A stretch of 64,000 nt of DNA from Dyella flagellata. GTDB taxonomy: Bacteria > Pseudomonadota > Gammaproteobacteria > Xanthomonadales > Rhodanobacteraceae. Both the position numbers and the translations under genes were made by a program. The notes below the pieces were generated by a model. The model did not search any database. It worked only from the letters and a program-made list of their open reading frames with translations, and was not told where the DNA came from. This document shows, in pieces, positions 9,348-18,080 of the stretch (positions within the stretch are counted from its first letter, which is position 1; the number at the start of each line of letters is the position of its first letter). The DNA is taken from the NCBI RefSeq assembly GCF_030160275.1, contig NZ_BSOA01000020.1:1-64000 (forward strand). The letters run 5' to 3'.

Positions 9348-9809
9348 TCAAGCAATCCGAGCTAACACGTGTTCGCCACGCACCGTTTTTGGCTGCAAGC
9401 GCGCGTGCCGCCCGCTGCCGTGATAGCTCAAATGCACCTCCACATCCGGCGTGGGCAACGCACCTAGTCCGCGCTCGGGCCACTCCACCAGCACGACCGC
9501 TGCGAGATCAGCCAGCGCATCCAGGCCCAGCCATTCCAGCTCCCCCGGATCGGCGATGCGATAAAGATCCAGATGCCAGGCCGGTCGGCCGTCCTTGCCG
9601 TGATAGCCCTCGACCAGGCTGTAGGTAGGGCTTTTGATGCGCTCGCCAACGCCCATGGCGGACAACAAGGCGCGCGCGAAGCTGGTCTTGCCAGCGCCCA
9701 GATCGCCGCGCAGGTAAACCACCAGACCACTGTCCAGGGCGCCGGCGAGCTTCGTACCCAGCACACGCGTGGCGTCTTCGTCGGGAAGCTCCCAGTGTTG
9801 TTCAGTCAT
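9348..9809 (-). CDS. tsaE: tRNA N6-threonylcarbamoyladenosine biosynthesis ATPase TsaE
   Basis: TsaE is the ATPase partner of the TsaBD complex that makes t6A37 in ANN-decoding tRNAs. The 153-residue product has the Walker A GDLGAGKTS, the SPTYSLVEGY segment and the LYRIADPGELEWLGLDAL motif of the family. The ATG at 9809 overlaps the last eight bases of the upstream nnr gene (ATGACTGA), so the two are coupled. Two in-frame upstream starts exist but overlap nnr further. The gene opens the tsaE-amiC-mutL series, here broken by two permease genes. Confidence 0.94.
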   Translation of the reverse strand: MTEQHWELPDEDATRVLGTKLAGALDSGLVVYLRGDLGAGKTSFARALLSAMGVGERIKSPTYSLVEGYHGKDGRPAWHLDLYRIADPGELEWLGLDALADLAAVVLVEWPERGLGALPTPDVEVHLSYHGSGRHARLQPKTVRGEHVLARIA

Positions 9810-11286
9810 GTCCGAATCCATTGCCCAACGCTCGCAGAGGATCCAGCAGATCGCTGGCCAGCAAGCCACGCTCACCTTTGCGCGCCGCCACGTCCCCCGC
9901 GCGCGCATGAAGGCCGACACCGATGCGGGCAGCATCCCAGGCTGAGCAGCCTTGGGCCATCAAGGCGGCAATCACGCCCGTCAACAGGTCACCCATGCCA
10001 CCGCTCGCCATACCTGGATTACCCCATGTACAGACGTCTAGACGTCCATCCGGATTCGCGACGAGGCTACCCGATCCTTTCAATACGACCACCGCACCGT
10101 AGCGTCGTGCCAGTTCGCGCGCCGCGGCGAATCGATCAGCCTGCACTTCGGCATTGGTTTTGCCGAGCAAGCGCGCCGCTTCACCAGGATGCGGTGTCAG
10201 TACGGCAGGTAGGGTGAAACAGCGCTGCTCGCGGGCGAGCAGGTTCAGGCCATCGGCATCCAGCACCAGCGGCATGCCGCTATCCAGTGCGGTCAGCCAC
10301 AACGCATGCCCCCATGCGCCCTGTCCCAGACCCGGCCCCACCGCAAGCACGGTGGCGCGCGCGAGCATGGTTTCCAGCTCCTGCGGGCCATGCACACCGT
10401 GCGCCATCAATTCCGGGCGCGCGCTGTTCAAGGCGGTGAGGTTTTCGCTGCGGGTGGCAATGCTTACGAGCCCCGCCCCGCAACGCAACGCCGCTTCACC
10501 ACACAGGCGAATGGCGCCTGCCGTGCCGTGATCGCCGCCAATCGCCAGCACGTGCCCGCCATCGCCTTTGTGCGCATCGCGTGCGCGCGGCCCAAGATGC
10601 ATGGCTTCGAGCAATGTGGCGTCCACAGGCACTCCCTGCCACAAGAGCTGCGGCAAGCCGAGCGTGTCGATCTCAAGCGAGCCGACCTGGGTTGCGGCCT
10701 GCCCGGTATACATGCCGCGCTTGGCGGCAATGAAACTCATCGTCACTTGCGCGCGGATTGCCGCACCGGCGCAATGACCGGTATCGGCGTTCAAACCGGA
10801 TGGAATATCCACTGCCAGCACAGGTATGCCCGAGGCGTTGATGCGTTCGATCAAGGTGCTGGCAGCGGCCTCCGGAGCACGATTCAGGCCTGTGCCATAG
10901 AGCGCATCCACGTACACGTCGGCCTGCGGCAGCGACGCATCCTGATGCCAGCGATGCGTGATGCCGCCGCTGCGCTGCCATGCATCGCGCGCGAGCCCGG
11001 CATCGCCTCGCCCAGCGTCGTTCAATTCCACCACCTCGACACCGAGGCCGGCATCCTGTGCGAGGCCTGCGATCAGATAACCATCCCCGCCGTTATTGCC
11101 CGGGCCGCAGAACACGGCGATTTGTCGCGCATGTGGCCAATGCCGGCGCAGGCATGCGAAGGCCGCCGTGGCGGCCCGGTTCATCAGCTCGAAACCGCTG
11201 ACGCCCAGTTCGTCGATGGCGCGCCGGTCGAGGGCGCGCACCTGCTCGACGGTGTAGAGATCGCGAAGGTGCCGGTCTGCGTGCAT
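9802..11286 (-). CDS. nnr: Bifunctional NAD(P)H-hydrate epimerase / ADP-dependent dehydratase
   Basis: This enzyme repairs damaged NAD(P)HX. The 494-residue protein fuses an N-terminal NnrE epimerase (YjeF_N, about 1-215, with GPGNNGGDGY and VDIPSGLNADTG) to a C-terminal NnrD dehydratase of the ribokinase-like fold (about 230-490, with VLTPHPGEAARLL, VLKGSG and GNPGMASGGMGDLLTG). The stop overlaps the tsaE start. It is divergent from queG with only 29 bp between the starts, so the two promoters must overlap the opposing genes or be very compact. Confidence 0.95.
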   Translation of the reverse strand: MHADRHLRDLYTVEQVRALDRRAIDELGVSGFELMNRAATAAFACLRRHWPHARQIAVFCGPGNNGGDGYLIAGLAQDAGLGVEVVELNDAGRGDAGLARDAWQRSGGITHRWHQDASLPQADVYVDALYGTGLNRAPEAAASTLIERINASGIPVLAVDIPSGLNADTGHCAGAAIRAQVTMSFIAAKRGMYTGQAATQVGSLEIDTLGLPQLLWQGVPVDATLLEAMHLGPRARDAHKGDGGHVLAIGGDHGTAGAIRLCGEAALRCGAGLVSIATRSENLTALNSARPELMAHGVHGPQELETMLARATVLAVGPGLGQGAWGHALWLTALDSGMPLVLDADGLNLLAREQRCFTLPAVLTPHPGEAARLLGKTNAEVQADRFAAARELARRYGAVVVLKGSGSLVANPDGRLDVCTWGNPGMASGGMGDLLTGVIAALMAQGCSAWDAARIGVGLHARAGDVAARKGERGLLASDLLDPLRALGNGFGHD

Positions 11287-11315
11287 CGGCGGATTATAGA
11301 GAGCGCTACTACACT

Positions 11316-12383
11316 ATGCGCATGCCCATGGATGTTTCCCCGAATTACGCCGCTCTCGCCCGCGATATCAAGCGCTGGGCGCGCGAACTCGGCTTCGCCG
11401 AAGCCGGCATCAGCGGCGTGACGTTGGAACAGGACGAACAGCACCTCGAACGCTGGCTGGAAGACGGCTATCACGGGGAGATGGATTACATGGCACGCCA
11501 TGGGAGCAAGCGCAGCCGGCCAGATGAACTCGAACCAGGCACGCAGCGCGTGATCTCCGTACGCATGGATTACCTGCCACCGGGAACCCAGCACGCATGG
11601 GATGTGCTGCAGGACGCCGAGGCCGGCTACGTGGCACGCTACGCGCTCGGCCGGGACTACCACAAACTGATGCGCAACCGGCTGCAGAAGCTGGCCGATC
11701 GCATCCGCGAGGCGATCGGCGATTTTGGCTATCGCGCCTACGTCGACTCCGCACCGGTGCTGGAAAAAGCGCTCGCACGCAATGCCGGCCTCGGCTGGAT
11801 CGGCAAGCATACGGTGCTGATCAATCGCCAAGCCGGCTCGTATTTCTTTCTCGGCGAGCTTTACACCAACCTGCCGCTACCCGTTGACGAAGTGGCGACG
11901 GCGCATTGCGGCACCTGCCGCAAGTGCATCGATATCTGCCCAACCCAGGCGATCGTCGGACCCTACCGCCTGGATGCACGCCGCTGCATTTCCTACCTCA
12001 CGATCGAACTGAAAGGTTCGATCCCCGAAGACCTGCGCGCGCCGATGGGCAACCGTATCTTCGGTTGCGACGACTGTCAGCTGATTTGCCCATGGAACAA
12101 GTTCGCGCAAGATGCGACCGAACCGGATTTCGCGCCGCGGCACAGCCTTGATGGCGCCAAGCTGGTGGAACTGTTCGGCTGGAGCGAGGAGGAATTTCTA
12201 CGGCGCACGGAAGGCATGGCGATCCGTCGCGCAGGCTACGAAGGATGGTTGCGCAATATTGCGGTTGCGCTTGGGAATGCGCCATCGTCAGAACAGGTGC
12301 GTGCGGCGCTGCTGGCGCGCGCCGAACACCCTTCGGCGGTTGTGCGCGAACACGTGGCCTGGGCGTTGGCGCGGCATGACTAA
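11316..12383 (+). CDS. queG: Epoxyqueuosine reductase QueG
   Basis: QueG carries out the last step of queuosine synthesis in tRNA, reducing epoxyqueuosine with cobalamin and two [4Fe-4S] clusters. The 355-residue protein shows the DUF1730 N-terminal region (YMARHGSKRSRPDEL, GRDYHK), the two ferredoxin-like cysteine motifs CGTCRKCIDICP and CDDCQLICPWNKF, and a C-terminal HEAT-like helical tail. Three in-frame ATGs lie close together at the start (11316, 11322, 11328); the first is used here. The divergent neighbour nnr is a common partner in this lineage. Confidence 0.95.
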   Translation: MRMPMDVSPNYAALARDIKRWARELGFAEAGISGVTLEQDEQHLERWLEDGYHGEMDYMARHGSKRSRPDELEPGTQRVISVRMDYLPPGTQHAWDVLQDAEAGYVARYALGRDYHKLMRNRLQKLADRIREAIGDFGYRAYVDSAPVLEKALARNAGLGWIGKHTVLINRQAGSYFFLGELYTNLPLPVDEVATAHCGTCRKCIDICPTQAIVGPYRLDARRCISYLTIELKGSIPEDLRAPMGNRIFGCDDCQLICPWNKFAQDATEPDFAPRHSLDGAKLVELFGWSEEEFLRRTEGMAIRRAGYEGWLRNIAVALGNAPSSEQVRAALLARAEHPSAVVREHVAWALARHD

Positions 12384-12395
12384 GGCCGCATAGCT

Positions 12396-12523
12396 GTCAT
12401 TCCCGCGCACGCGGGGAAGGCATATGGACGTGCCTGGCTTTGAGGAACGAGGAAAGCGGGAATCCATCTTTAAAGATGCATCAGAGCAAAAGCAAAATGG
12501 CTTCCCGCTTTCGCGGGAATGAC
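12396..12523. repeat. MITE-like repeat with GTCATTCCCGCG ends
   Basis: The 128-bp unit has terminal inverted repeats GTCATTCCCGCG and CGCGGGAATGAC, with internal inverted copies of GCGGGAA/TTCCCGC. It lies between queG and panD, which converge on it. The same end sequence forms the short palindrome at 21791-21824. Repeats with this core are common between genes in proteobacteria. Confidence 0.7.
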
Positions 12524-12536
12524 GGCTGCACTGGCG

Positions 12537-12923
12537 TTACGCTGCCGCCATCTGTTTCGGAATCGAACGATTCGTATGGCTGATGCGGTTGTCCTTGTCC
12601 ACGTACACCAGGGTCGGCTGGAACTTTTCCACTTCCGCCTCGTTCAGATGCACGAAGGCCGCGATGATCACCAGGTCGCCCGGCTGAGCACGGTGCGCGG
12701 CGCTGCCGTTCACCGAGATGATGCCCGAACCCTCTTCGGCGCGCAGCGCGTAGGTAACGAAGCGCTTGCCGTTGTTGATGTTCCAGGCGTGGATCTGCTC
12801 GTATTCGCGGATGCCCGAGGCATCGAGCAGCAGACCGTCGATGGCGATCGAACCCTCATAGTGCAGTTCCGCGTGGGTCACGGTGGCACGGTGGATCTTC
12901 GCCTTCAGCATGTTCAGTTGCAT
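12537..12923 (-). CDS. panD: Aspartate 1-decarboxylase precursor PanD
   Basis: PanD makes beta-alanine from L-aspartate for pantothenate synthesis. The 128-residue pro-enzyme has the self-cleavage site Gly24-Ser25 (HYEGS), which yields the pyruvoyl group, and the conserved Lys9, Tyr58-region and [12 protein letters not shown] segment. Length is typical. It lies downstream of panC and panB on the same strand, but 125 bp separates it from panC, so it may be read through or have its own promoter. Confidence 0.97.
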   Translation of the reverse strand: MQLNMLKAKIHRATVTHAELHYEGSIAIDGLLLDASGIREYEQIHAWNINNGKRFVTYALRAEEGSGIISVNGSAAHRAQPGDLVIIAAFVHLNEAEVEKFQPTLVYVDKDNRISHTNRSIPKQMAAA

Positions 12924-13048
12924 GACTTCATTCCAGCAGGGACTGCCTGCATAGCCTTCTATTATCCTGCCGCTGCAGGCATCGCCGCAACGGCACCCGA
13001 GCCCAACATGGGGTAACGCCCATGATTGTTCAATAGCGCAAAAATGTT

Positions 13049-13894
13049 TCAGTCAAACAACAGGTTATCGATCAGCCGGGTGGCACCCAGGCGGGCCGCG
13101 ATCAGCGCCACCAAGCCTTCCCGCTCGCCATCGGCCGGCTCGGACAGGTCCTCGGCGCGCCGGATGGCGGCGTAATCGGGGGCGAAGCCGGCTCGTTCCA
13201 GCTTCGAAGCCGCCGCCTGCTCCACCACCTTGCGGGCGTGCCCCTTGGCGATCAGCTCGCGCATCTGCTGCAGGGTTTCGTAGACCAGGGGTGCGCTTGC
13301 GCGGTCATCCACCGACAGGTACTGGTTGCGCGAGCTGAGCGCCAGCCCGTCTTCCGCCCGCTGGGTGGGTCCGCCCATCACCTTCACCGGCAAGGACAGG
13401 TCGCGCACCATGCGCTCGATCACTTTCAACTGCTGGAAATCCTTTTGGCCGAAGATCGCGATATCCGGCTGCACCAGGTTGAACAGCTTGCACACCACCG
13501 TGGCCACGCCGTCGAAATGGCCTGGACGGTGCGCACCCTCCAGGGTCTCGGTCAGTTCCGGCACACGCAAGCTGACGCTCTTGTCCGCGCCAAAGGGATA
13601 CAGCACCGACACGTCCGGTGCGAACAACAGATCACAGCCAGATTCAGCCAGCCCCGCCTGGTCCTGCGCCAGCGTGCGCGGATAGCGCTCGAAATCCTCG
13701 TTCGGTCCGAACTGGGTGGGATTGACGAACACGCTTGCTACGACGCGATCCGTGCGCGCACGCGCCAGTTTGACCAGCGAATGATGTCCGGCGTGCAGGT
13801 TGCCCATGGTCGGCACGAAGCCAATCGTGTGCCCTTGGCCGCGCCAGCCGCGAATCGTGGCGCGCAAGCCTGCGGCATCTTGGAGGGTTTGCAT
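13049..13894 (-). CDS. panC: Pantothenate synthetase PanC
   Basis: PanC joins pantoate and beta-alanine using ATP. The 281-residue protein has the nucleotidyl-transferase HIGH-like motif in [10 protein letters not shown], the QKDFQQL segment, and the KMSKS-like region [11 protein letters not shown]. It begins 18 bp after the stop of panB on the same strand, consistent with one transcript. The ATG at 13894 gives the conserved N-terminus directly before the [12 protein letters not shown] strand. Confidence 0.97.
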   Translation of the reverse strand: MQTLQDAAGLRATIRGWRGQGHTIGFVPTMGNLHAGHHSLVKLARARTDRVVASVFVNPTQFGPNEDFERYPRTLAQDQAGLAESGCDLLFAPDVSVLYPFGADKSVSLRVPELTETLEGAHRPGHFDGVATVVCKLFNLVQPDIAIFGQKDFQQLKVIERMVRDLSLPVKVMGGPTQRAEDGLALSSRNQYLSVDDRASAPLVYETLQQMRELIAKGHARKVVEQAAASKLERAGFAPDYAAIRRAEDLSEPADGEREGLVALIAARLGATRLIDNLLFD

Positions 13895-13912
13895 GAATGA
13901 AGGGTGTCCGTT

Positions 13913-14743
13913 CTAGTTATAACCGTGTTCGGCCGCGGGAAATGTCCCGTTGCGCACCTCGGCGACAAAGGCGGCGACCGCCTCCTGCACCGAGCCACGG
14001 CCGGCAAGGAAATCCTTGCTGAACTTGGGGCGCTTGCCGGGCGTGATCCCCAGCATGTCGTAAATCACCAGCACTTGGCCATCGCAGTGGGGGCCCGCAC
14101 CGATGCCGATGACAGGGATGTCGAGGGCCTTGGTCACACGCTCGCCCAGCGGCGTAGGCACGCCCTCCAGCACCAAAATATCCGCGCCGGCCTGCTGCAC
14201 CGCCAGCGCTTCATTCACAACGCGCTCCGCCGCCTCTTGCTCGCGACCCTGCACCCTGTAACCGCCAAACTTGTGCACCGATTGTGGCGTAAGCCCCAAG
14301 TGCGCGCACACCGGAATGGCGCGCTCGGTCAGGGCGTGAATCGATTCAAGAACGTGCGCCGCGGCGCCTTCGATCTTCACCATCGCCGCGCCCGCCTCGC
14401 CGACCAGCCGGGCACCGGCTTCCAGCGCATAGTCGACGTTACGGTCGGCCATGAAAGGCATATCGGCAATCAGCAACGTGGCGGACAAGCCGCGCGCCAC
14501 CATGCCGGTGTGATAAGCCATCTGGTCGAGCGTGACCGGCAGCGTGCTGCGCTGGCCTTGCACCACCATGCCCAAGGAATCGCCGACCAGGGCGATGTCT
14601 ACACCGGCCCATTCCAATTGCGCGGCAAAGCTCGCGTCGTACGCGGTGAGCATGACGATCTTGCGCCCTTCCGCCTTCATCGCATGCAAGCTTGGAACCG
14701 TCACCGGCTTGCGAACGGGAGCGCTGGCATTTTCCACGTACAC
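13913..14743 (-). CDS. panB: 3-methyl-2-oxobutanoate hydroxymethyltransferase PanB
   Basis: PanB makes ketopantoate from 2-oxoisovalerate and methylene-tetrahydrofolate. I chose a GTG start at 14743 because AAGGA lies seven bases upstream; it yields 276 residues, close to the family length. A TTG at 14800 would add 19 residues without a good ribosome site. Family motifs include MLTAYDASFA, GDSLGMVVQG, VKIEGA and HLGLTPQSV. It heads the panB-panC pair. Confidence 0.95.
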   Translation of the reverse strand: MYVENASAPVRKPVTVPSLHAMKAEGRKIVMLTAYDASFAAQLEWAGVDIALVGDSLGMVVQGQRSTLPVTLDQMAYHTGMVARGLSATLLIADMPFMADRNVDYALEAGARLVGEAGAAMVKIEGAAAHVLESIHALTERAIPVCAHLGLTPQSVHKFGGYRVQGREQEAAERVVNEALAVQQAGADILVLEGVPTPLGERVTKALDIPVIGIGAGPHCDGQVLVIYDMLGITPGKRPKFSKDFLAGRGSVQEAVAAFVAEVRNGTFPAAEHGYN

Positions 14744-14860
14744 GGCCTTTCCTTCTATGTTGCGGTGAACAATTATCCGGCGCGCAACAGCCGTACTCAA
14801 GCCAAGGGCATGCGGCCTTGCGCATCAAGGCCAGCACCCAGCTCTCTGGCGGCTTGCCGG

Positions 14861-14885
14861 CGCTGGGATTGCCATCCCAGCCTAC
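14861..14885. repeat. Single GTAG-REP
   Basis: One palindrome (CGCTGGGATTGCCATCCCAGCCTAC) lies between panB and folK and overlaps the last few bases of folK. Confidence 0.8.
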
Positions 14886-15361
14886 TCGACCGGGGTGCAG
14901 CCATGCGCATCCACACCCTGGAGAAGGTTCGACACCTTGCCCTGCCCCGGAATGAGCAGATCGGGGGCCACGTCGTTAAGCGGTAACAGCACGAAAGCGC
15001 GGTCAGCGATATGCGGATGGGGCAAGGTCAAGCGCTCGCTGTTCACTGTCCTGCCGGCCACGTACAGCAGGTCCAGGTCGAGTGTGCGCGGCCCCCAACG
15101 CTCGCCGTTGCGCTGACGGCCGGCGGCGCGCTCGATATTGAGCAAGGCATCGAGCAAATCGTGCGGCGGCAGCGCTGTTTCAATCAGCACCACCGCGTTG
15201 AGAAAATCCGGCTGATCGACTCCCCCCCACGGCGGGGTGCGGTAGAGGCGTGAGCGCGCCAACAATTCGGTTTGGGGCAACGTGGCCAGCGCTTCAGTGG
15301 CATCCAGCAGGTGTTGTCGCGAATCGCCCAGATTGCTGCCCAGCGCGACATAAGCGTGCAT
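14882..15361 (-). CDS. folK: 2-amino-4-hydroxy-6-hydroxymethyldihydropteridine pyrophosphokinase FolK
   Basis: FolK transfers pyrophosphate from ATP to the pterin in folate synthesis. The 159-residue product shows the YVALGSNLGD start, the FLNAV strand and the signature RWGPRTLDLDLLY. Its ATG shares one base with the pcnB stop (TGATG), so the two genes are translationally coupled, the usual pcnB-folK arrangement in gammaproteobacteria. Confidence 0.96.
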   Translation of the reverse strand: MHAYVALGSNLGDSRQHLLDATEALATLPQTELLARSRLYRTPPWGGVDQPDFLNAVVLIETALPPHDLLDALLNIERAAGRQRNGERWGPRTLDLDLLYVAGRTVNSERLTLPHPHIADRAFVLLPLNDVAPDLLIPGQGKVSNLLQGVDAHGCTPVE

Positions 15362-16683
15362 CAGCCAGCCCCGGATTTACCGGCGGCGGGCTTGCGTCGC
15401 CGTTTGCGCTTGCGCGTTGCACTTGGACGTGCCGGCTCGGCTTCGCCGGTGGCATTGGCCTGATGCAGGGGCAGTGCAGCGGCCAGGGTTTCATGCGGCA
15501 GCTGCTGCGCATGCGCCCACCATTGACCAAGTTCGCCGATCGCCGGCGATTCCGCTGCCCGTAGCAGCAGGAAATCGAACGCAGCGCGGAACCGCGGATG
15601 GGCCAGCAGGCGGAAGACCTTCTTGCGCTGGATCTGTTCGAAGCGTGGTTGCAGCGACCAGATTTCTTCCATCGTGATGGTGAAGCGACGTGGGATGGCC
15701 ACGCGTTGGCATTGCTCGGCCACTACGTGTGCGGCAGCGCGAGCCCATGCCTCGTTGACGTCCTTGCCTTGGGTGCCCCAGGTGTGGGCCAGATCACGCA
15801 CCTCGCCCCATAGCAGCACGGCGAACAGGAACGCCGGCGTGACCGACTTGCCCTCGGCAACGCGGGCATCGGTGTTTTCCAGCCCTTGCTCGATCAGCGA
15901 GCGCAACGCCTCGTCGCCGCGCTTGAGCGCGCGCGCCGTGGCCGGGAACATGAACTTGAGCAGCTTGCATTCCTCAAGCATGCGAAAGCTCTTTAGGCCA
16001 TGGCCGGCCAGGAACATTTTCAGCGATTCGTCGAACAATCGCGCCGGCGCGACACCGCTGAGCAACGGTCCCAGTTCCGAGAACGGCGCGGAAGCGGAAG
16101 GATGGATGCGGAAATCCAGCTTGGCCGCCAAGCGAACGGCGCGCAACATGCGCACCGGGTCTTCGCGATAGCGCGTGGCCGGATCGCCGATCAGATGCAG
16201 CACGCAGTTGTCCAGATCCTTCATGCCGCCCACGTAGTCGCGCACGGAGAAGTCGCTGATGTCGTAGTACATCGCGTTGACGCGAAAGTCGCGACGCAAC
16301 GCGTCTTCCTCGATCGTGCCCCACACGTTGTCACGCACGATGCGGCCATCAACGATGTGCCGATCGCCTTCCACGCCCACCTCTTCGCTGGCGCCACGAA
16401 ACGTCGCCACCTCAATGATTTCGTTGCCGTAGACCACGTGGGCGAGGCGGAAGCGGCGGCCGATCAGGCGGCAGTTGCGAAACAGCCTCTTCACCTCGTC
16501 CGGCGTGGCATTGGTGGCCACGTCGAAATCCTTGGGATGACCGCCCAGCAGCAGGTCGCGGACGGCGCCGCCGACCAGATAGGCGTCATAGCCGGCTTCG
16601 TTCAGGCGATAGAGCACGCGCAAGGCAGCCTTGCTGATGTTCTTGCGGGAAATCGTGTGCTGCTCGCGCGGAATGATGGGCAT
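15361..16683 (-). CDS. pcnB: Polynucleotide adenylyltransferase (poly(A) polymerase I) PcnB
   Basis: PcnB adds 3' poly(A) tails that promote RNA decay. The product has the class II nucleotidyltransferase core LVGGAVRDLLLGGHPKDFDVATNAT, the RRFRLAHVVYG segment and RNA-binding helices, ending in a basic tail (RKRKRRRKP). The ATG at 16683 gives 440 residues and begins just before PREQHTISRK, which is conserved in the Escherichia coli protein. That protein carries about 30 more residues upstream, so a GTG at 16797 cannot be excluded. Neither start has a clear Shine-Dalgarno. Confidence 0.94.
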   Translation of the reverse strand: MPIIPREQHTISRKNISKAALRVLYRLNEAGYDAYLVGGAVRDLLLGGHPKDFDVATNATPDEVKRLFRNCRLIGRRFRLAHVVYGNEIIEVATFRGASEEVGVEGDRHIVDGRIVRDNVWGTIEEDALRRDFRVNAMYYDISDFSVRDYVGGMKDLDNCVLHLIGDPATRYREDPVRMLRAVRLAAKLDFRIHPSASAPFSELGPLLSGVAPARLFDESLKMFLAGHGLKSFRMLEECKLLKFMFPATARALKRGDEALRSLIEQGLENTDARVAEGKSVTPAFLFAVLLWGEVRDLAHTWGTQGKDVNEAWARAAAHVVAEQCQRVAIPRRFTITMEEIWSLQPRFEQIQRKKVFRLLAHPRFRAAFDFLLLRAAESPAIGELGQWWAHAQQLPHETLAAALPLHQANATGEAEPARPSATRKRKRRRKPAAGKSGAG

Positions 16684-16856
16684 GGCAAGCTTGGCGTCGT
16701 TCCTGGCTATGGGATTCAAGCGTTCGAAATCCTTGCGGGTTTCCAAATCCGGGGGTATGGCCGAGCACGCCTGGCGCGCATCGATACCATCCGGCACCGG
16801 CCGTAAGCATTGTCCCGCAAGCGTTCCCGCTGATGCGAGAGCACTGTCTCAGGGCG

Positions 16857-16884
16857 TTGCCGGACGAGACAATTCAGCTATACT
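16857..16884 (+). promoter_or_regulatory. Sigma-70 promoter of tRNA-Glu
   Basis: A TTGCCG -35 box (16857-16862) and a TATACT -10 box (16879-16884) are separated by 16 bp. The predicted start falls around 16891, about 14 bases before the mature tRNA. A GC-rich GCGCGC stretch directly follows the -10 box, which resembles a stringent discriminator. Confidence 0.75.
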
Positions 16885-16904
16885 AGCGCGCTTCGCGACA
16901 ATCC

Positions 16905-16980
16905 GCTCCCATCGTCTAGTGGCCTAGGACACCGCCCTCTCAAGGCGGGAACACGAGTTCGAACCTCGTTGGGAGCGCCA
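16905..16980 (+). tRNA. tRNA-Glu (anticodon CTC)
   Basis: The 76-nt cloverleaf has a 7-bp acceptor stem (GCTCCCA with TGGGAGC), discriminator G and an encoded 3' CCA. The anticodon loop CTCTCAA is closed by CCGCC/GGCGG, giving anticodon CTC, which reads GAG. The T loop is TTCGAAC. The CTC isoacceptor is typical of high-GC genomes alongside the TTC form. Confidence 0.95.
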
Positions 16981-17031
16981 TCGTCCCTTCAGTATGATCG
17001 GCTTACCGGTCCCTAGCAGGCACAAGGCAGT

Positions 17032-17355
17032 ATGACCTTCGTCGTCACCGACAACTGCATCAAGTGTAAATACACCGATTGCGTCGAAGTCTGTCCGGTC
17101 GACGCTTTCCACGAAGGCCCCAATTTCCTGGCAATCAATCCCGACGAGTGCATCGACTGCACCTTGTGCGAGCCGGAATGCCCGATCAACGCGATCTACC
17201 CGGAGGACGACGTTCCCGCCGGCCAGGAGCATTTCACCGCCCTGAACAAGGAACTTGCCATGGCATGGCCGGTGATCACGGTGCGTAAGGACGCCCTGCC
17301 GGATGCCAAGGAATGGGAGAACAAGCCGGACAAGATCAAGCTGCTCGAGCGCTGA
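17032..17355 (+). CDS. fdxA: 7Fe ferredoxin FdxA
   Basis: This is a small cytoplasmic electron carrier with one [3Fe-4S] and one [4Fe-4S] cluster. The 107-residue protein has [14 protein letters not shown] near the N-terminus and [12 protein letters not shown] from about residue 40, followed by the long C-terminal extension of the Azotobacter-type seven-iron ferredoxins. It follows tRNA-Glu by 51 bp and may be co-transcribed with it. A strong terminator ends it. Confidence 0.93.
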   Translation: MTFVVTDNCIKCKYTDCVEVCPVDAFHEGPNFLAINPDECIDCTLCEPECPINAIYPEDDVPAGQEHFTALNKELAMAWPVITVRKDALPDAKEWENKPDKIKLLER

Positions 17356-17375
17356 GTGCCGCCGGATCCGTCCAT

Positions 17376-17407
17376 GAAAAACGCCGCTCGATGAGCGGCG
17401 TTTTTTT
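17376..17407. terminator. Bidirectional rho-independent terminator after fdxA
   Basis: A 9-bp stem (ACGCCGCTC/GAGCGGCGT) with a 3-nt loop is followed by seven T on the plus strand and preceded by a run of A, so it can also serve the convergent lipoprotein gene. Confidence 0.92.
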
Positions 17408-17435
17408 GTCCGGCCGGCCAGGCTGAGCGTATCGC

Positions 17436-18032
17436 TCAACCCTTGCCACCCAGGCGTGACTTCAGGCTGTCGACCACCTTGGCCACGGCCGCCGCCTCGC
17501 CCTGAGCGCGCACTTCGCTCGAACCCTGGCCGCTGCTGTTCACGGTGACCACCACCGCGCGCGGCGCCACATTCGGGCCGCTCGCGCCGCCACTGCTGCC
17601 GTGGCCGAACATGCGGCCGAAGAAACCAGCCTTTTCCGCTGGCTGGTCGGACGCCAGCACCTTCAGGCTATAGCTGTGCGCGGCGTCGTCATGGCTCTGC
17701 AGCGTGCCGATTTCGCCATTGCTAAGCGCCTCGCCCACGCGGCGGTAGGTGTCGTCCACGCTATCGGCCAGGATGAAGCCATCGGTAATCGTGCTGGGAG
17801 TGTTGCCCACGCGCGCAGTGGCGCCATTGGCATTCGGGTGGTTGGCACCCTGCGGCGGAATCACCAGGGCGGCGCTGGCATTAGGCGTGTCCATGCCCGG
17901 CGGAATTTCCAGCGGAGCCTGCTGCTTGGCCGTCTGCCAGGCCTTTTCGGAACGGAAGATGCCGCAGCCCGAAAGGAGCAAGCCAGTCAAAACCAAGGCC
18001 GGCAGGGCGACGGCGAGGGAAGATTTCTTCAT
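17436..18032 (-). CDS. BamC-like outer membrane lipoprotein
   Basis: This is a predicted lipoprotein: the signal sequence ends in the lipobox LLSGC with Cys23 as the acylated residue. After a proline-rich stretch (EIPPGMD, resembling the region of BamC that binds BamD) there is a domain with DTYRRVGEAL, and the C-terminal part is rich in glycine. The place directly downstream of dapA is where bamC/nlpB sits in many gammaproteobacteria. At 198 residues it is much shorter than the roughly 340-residue enterobacterial BamC, with room for one helix-grip domain only. The BamC assignment rests mostly on synteny. Confidence 0.65.
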   Translation of the reverse strand: MKKSSLAVALPALVLTGLLLSGCGIFRSEKAWQTAKQQAPLEIPPGMDTPNASAALVIPPQGANHPNANGATARVGNTPSTITDGFILADSVDDTYRRVGEALSNGEIGTLQSHDDAAHSYSLKVLASDQPAEKAGFFGRMFGHGSSGGASGPNVAPRAVVVTVNSSGQGSSEVRAQGEAAAVAKVVDSLKSRLGGKG

Positions 18033-18080
18033 GTAGTGAATTCCGTTGGGTTCCGAAAAGTTAGTCAGTAGCCGAGCAGG

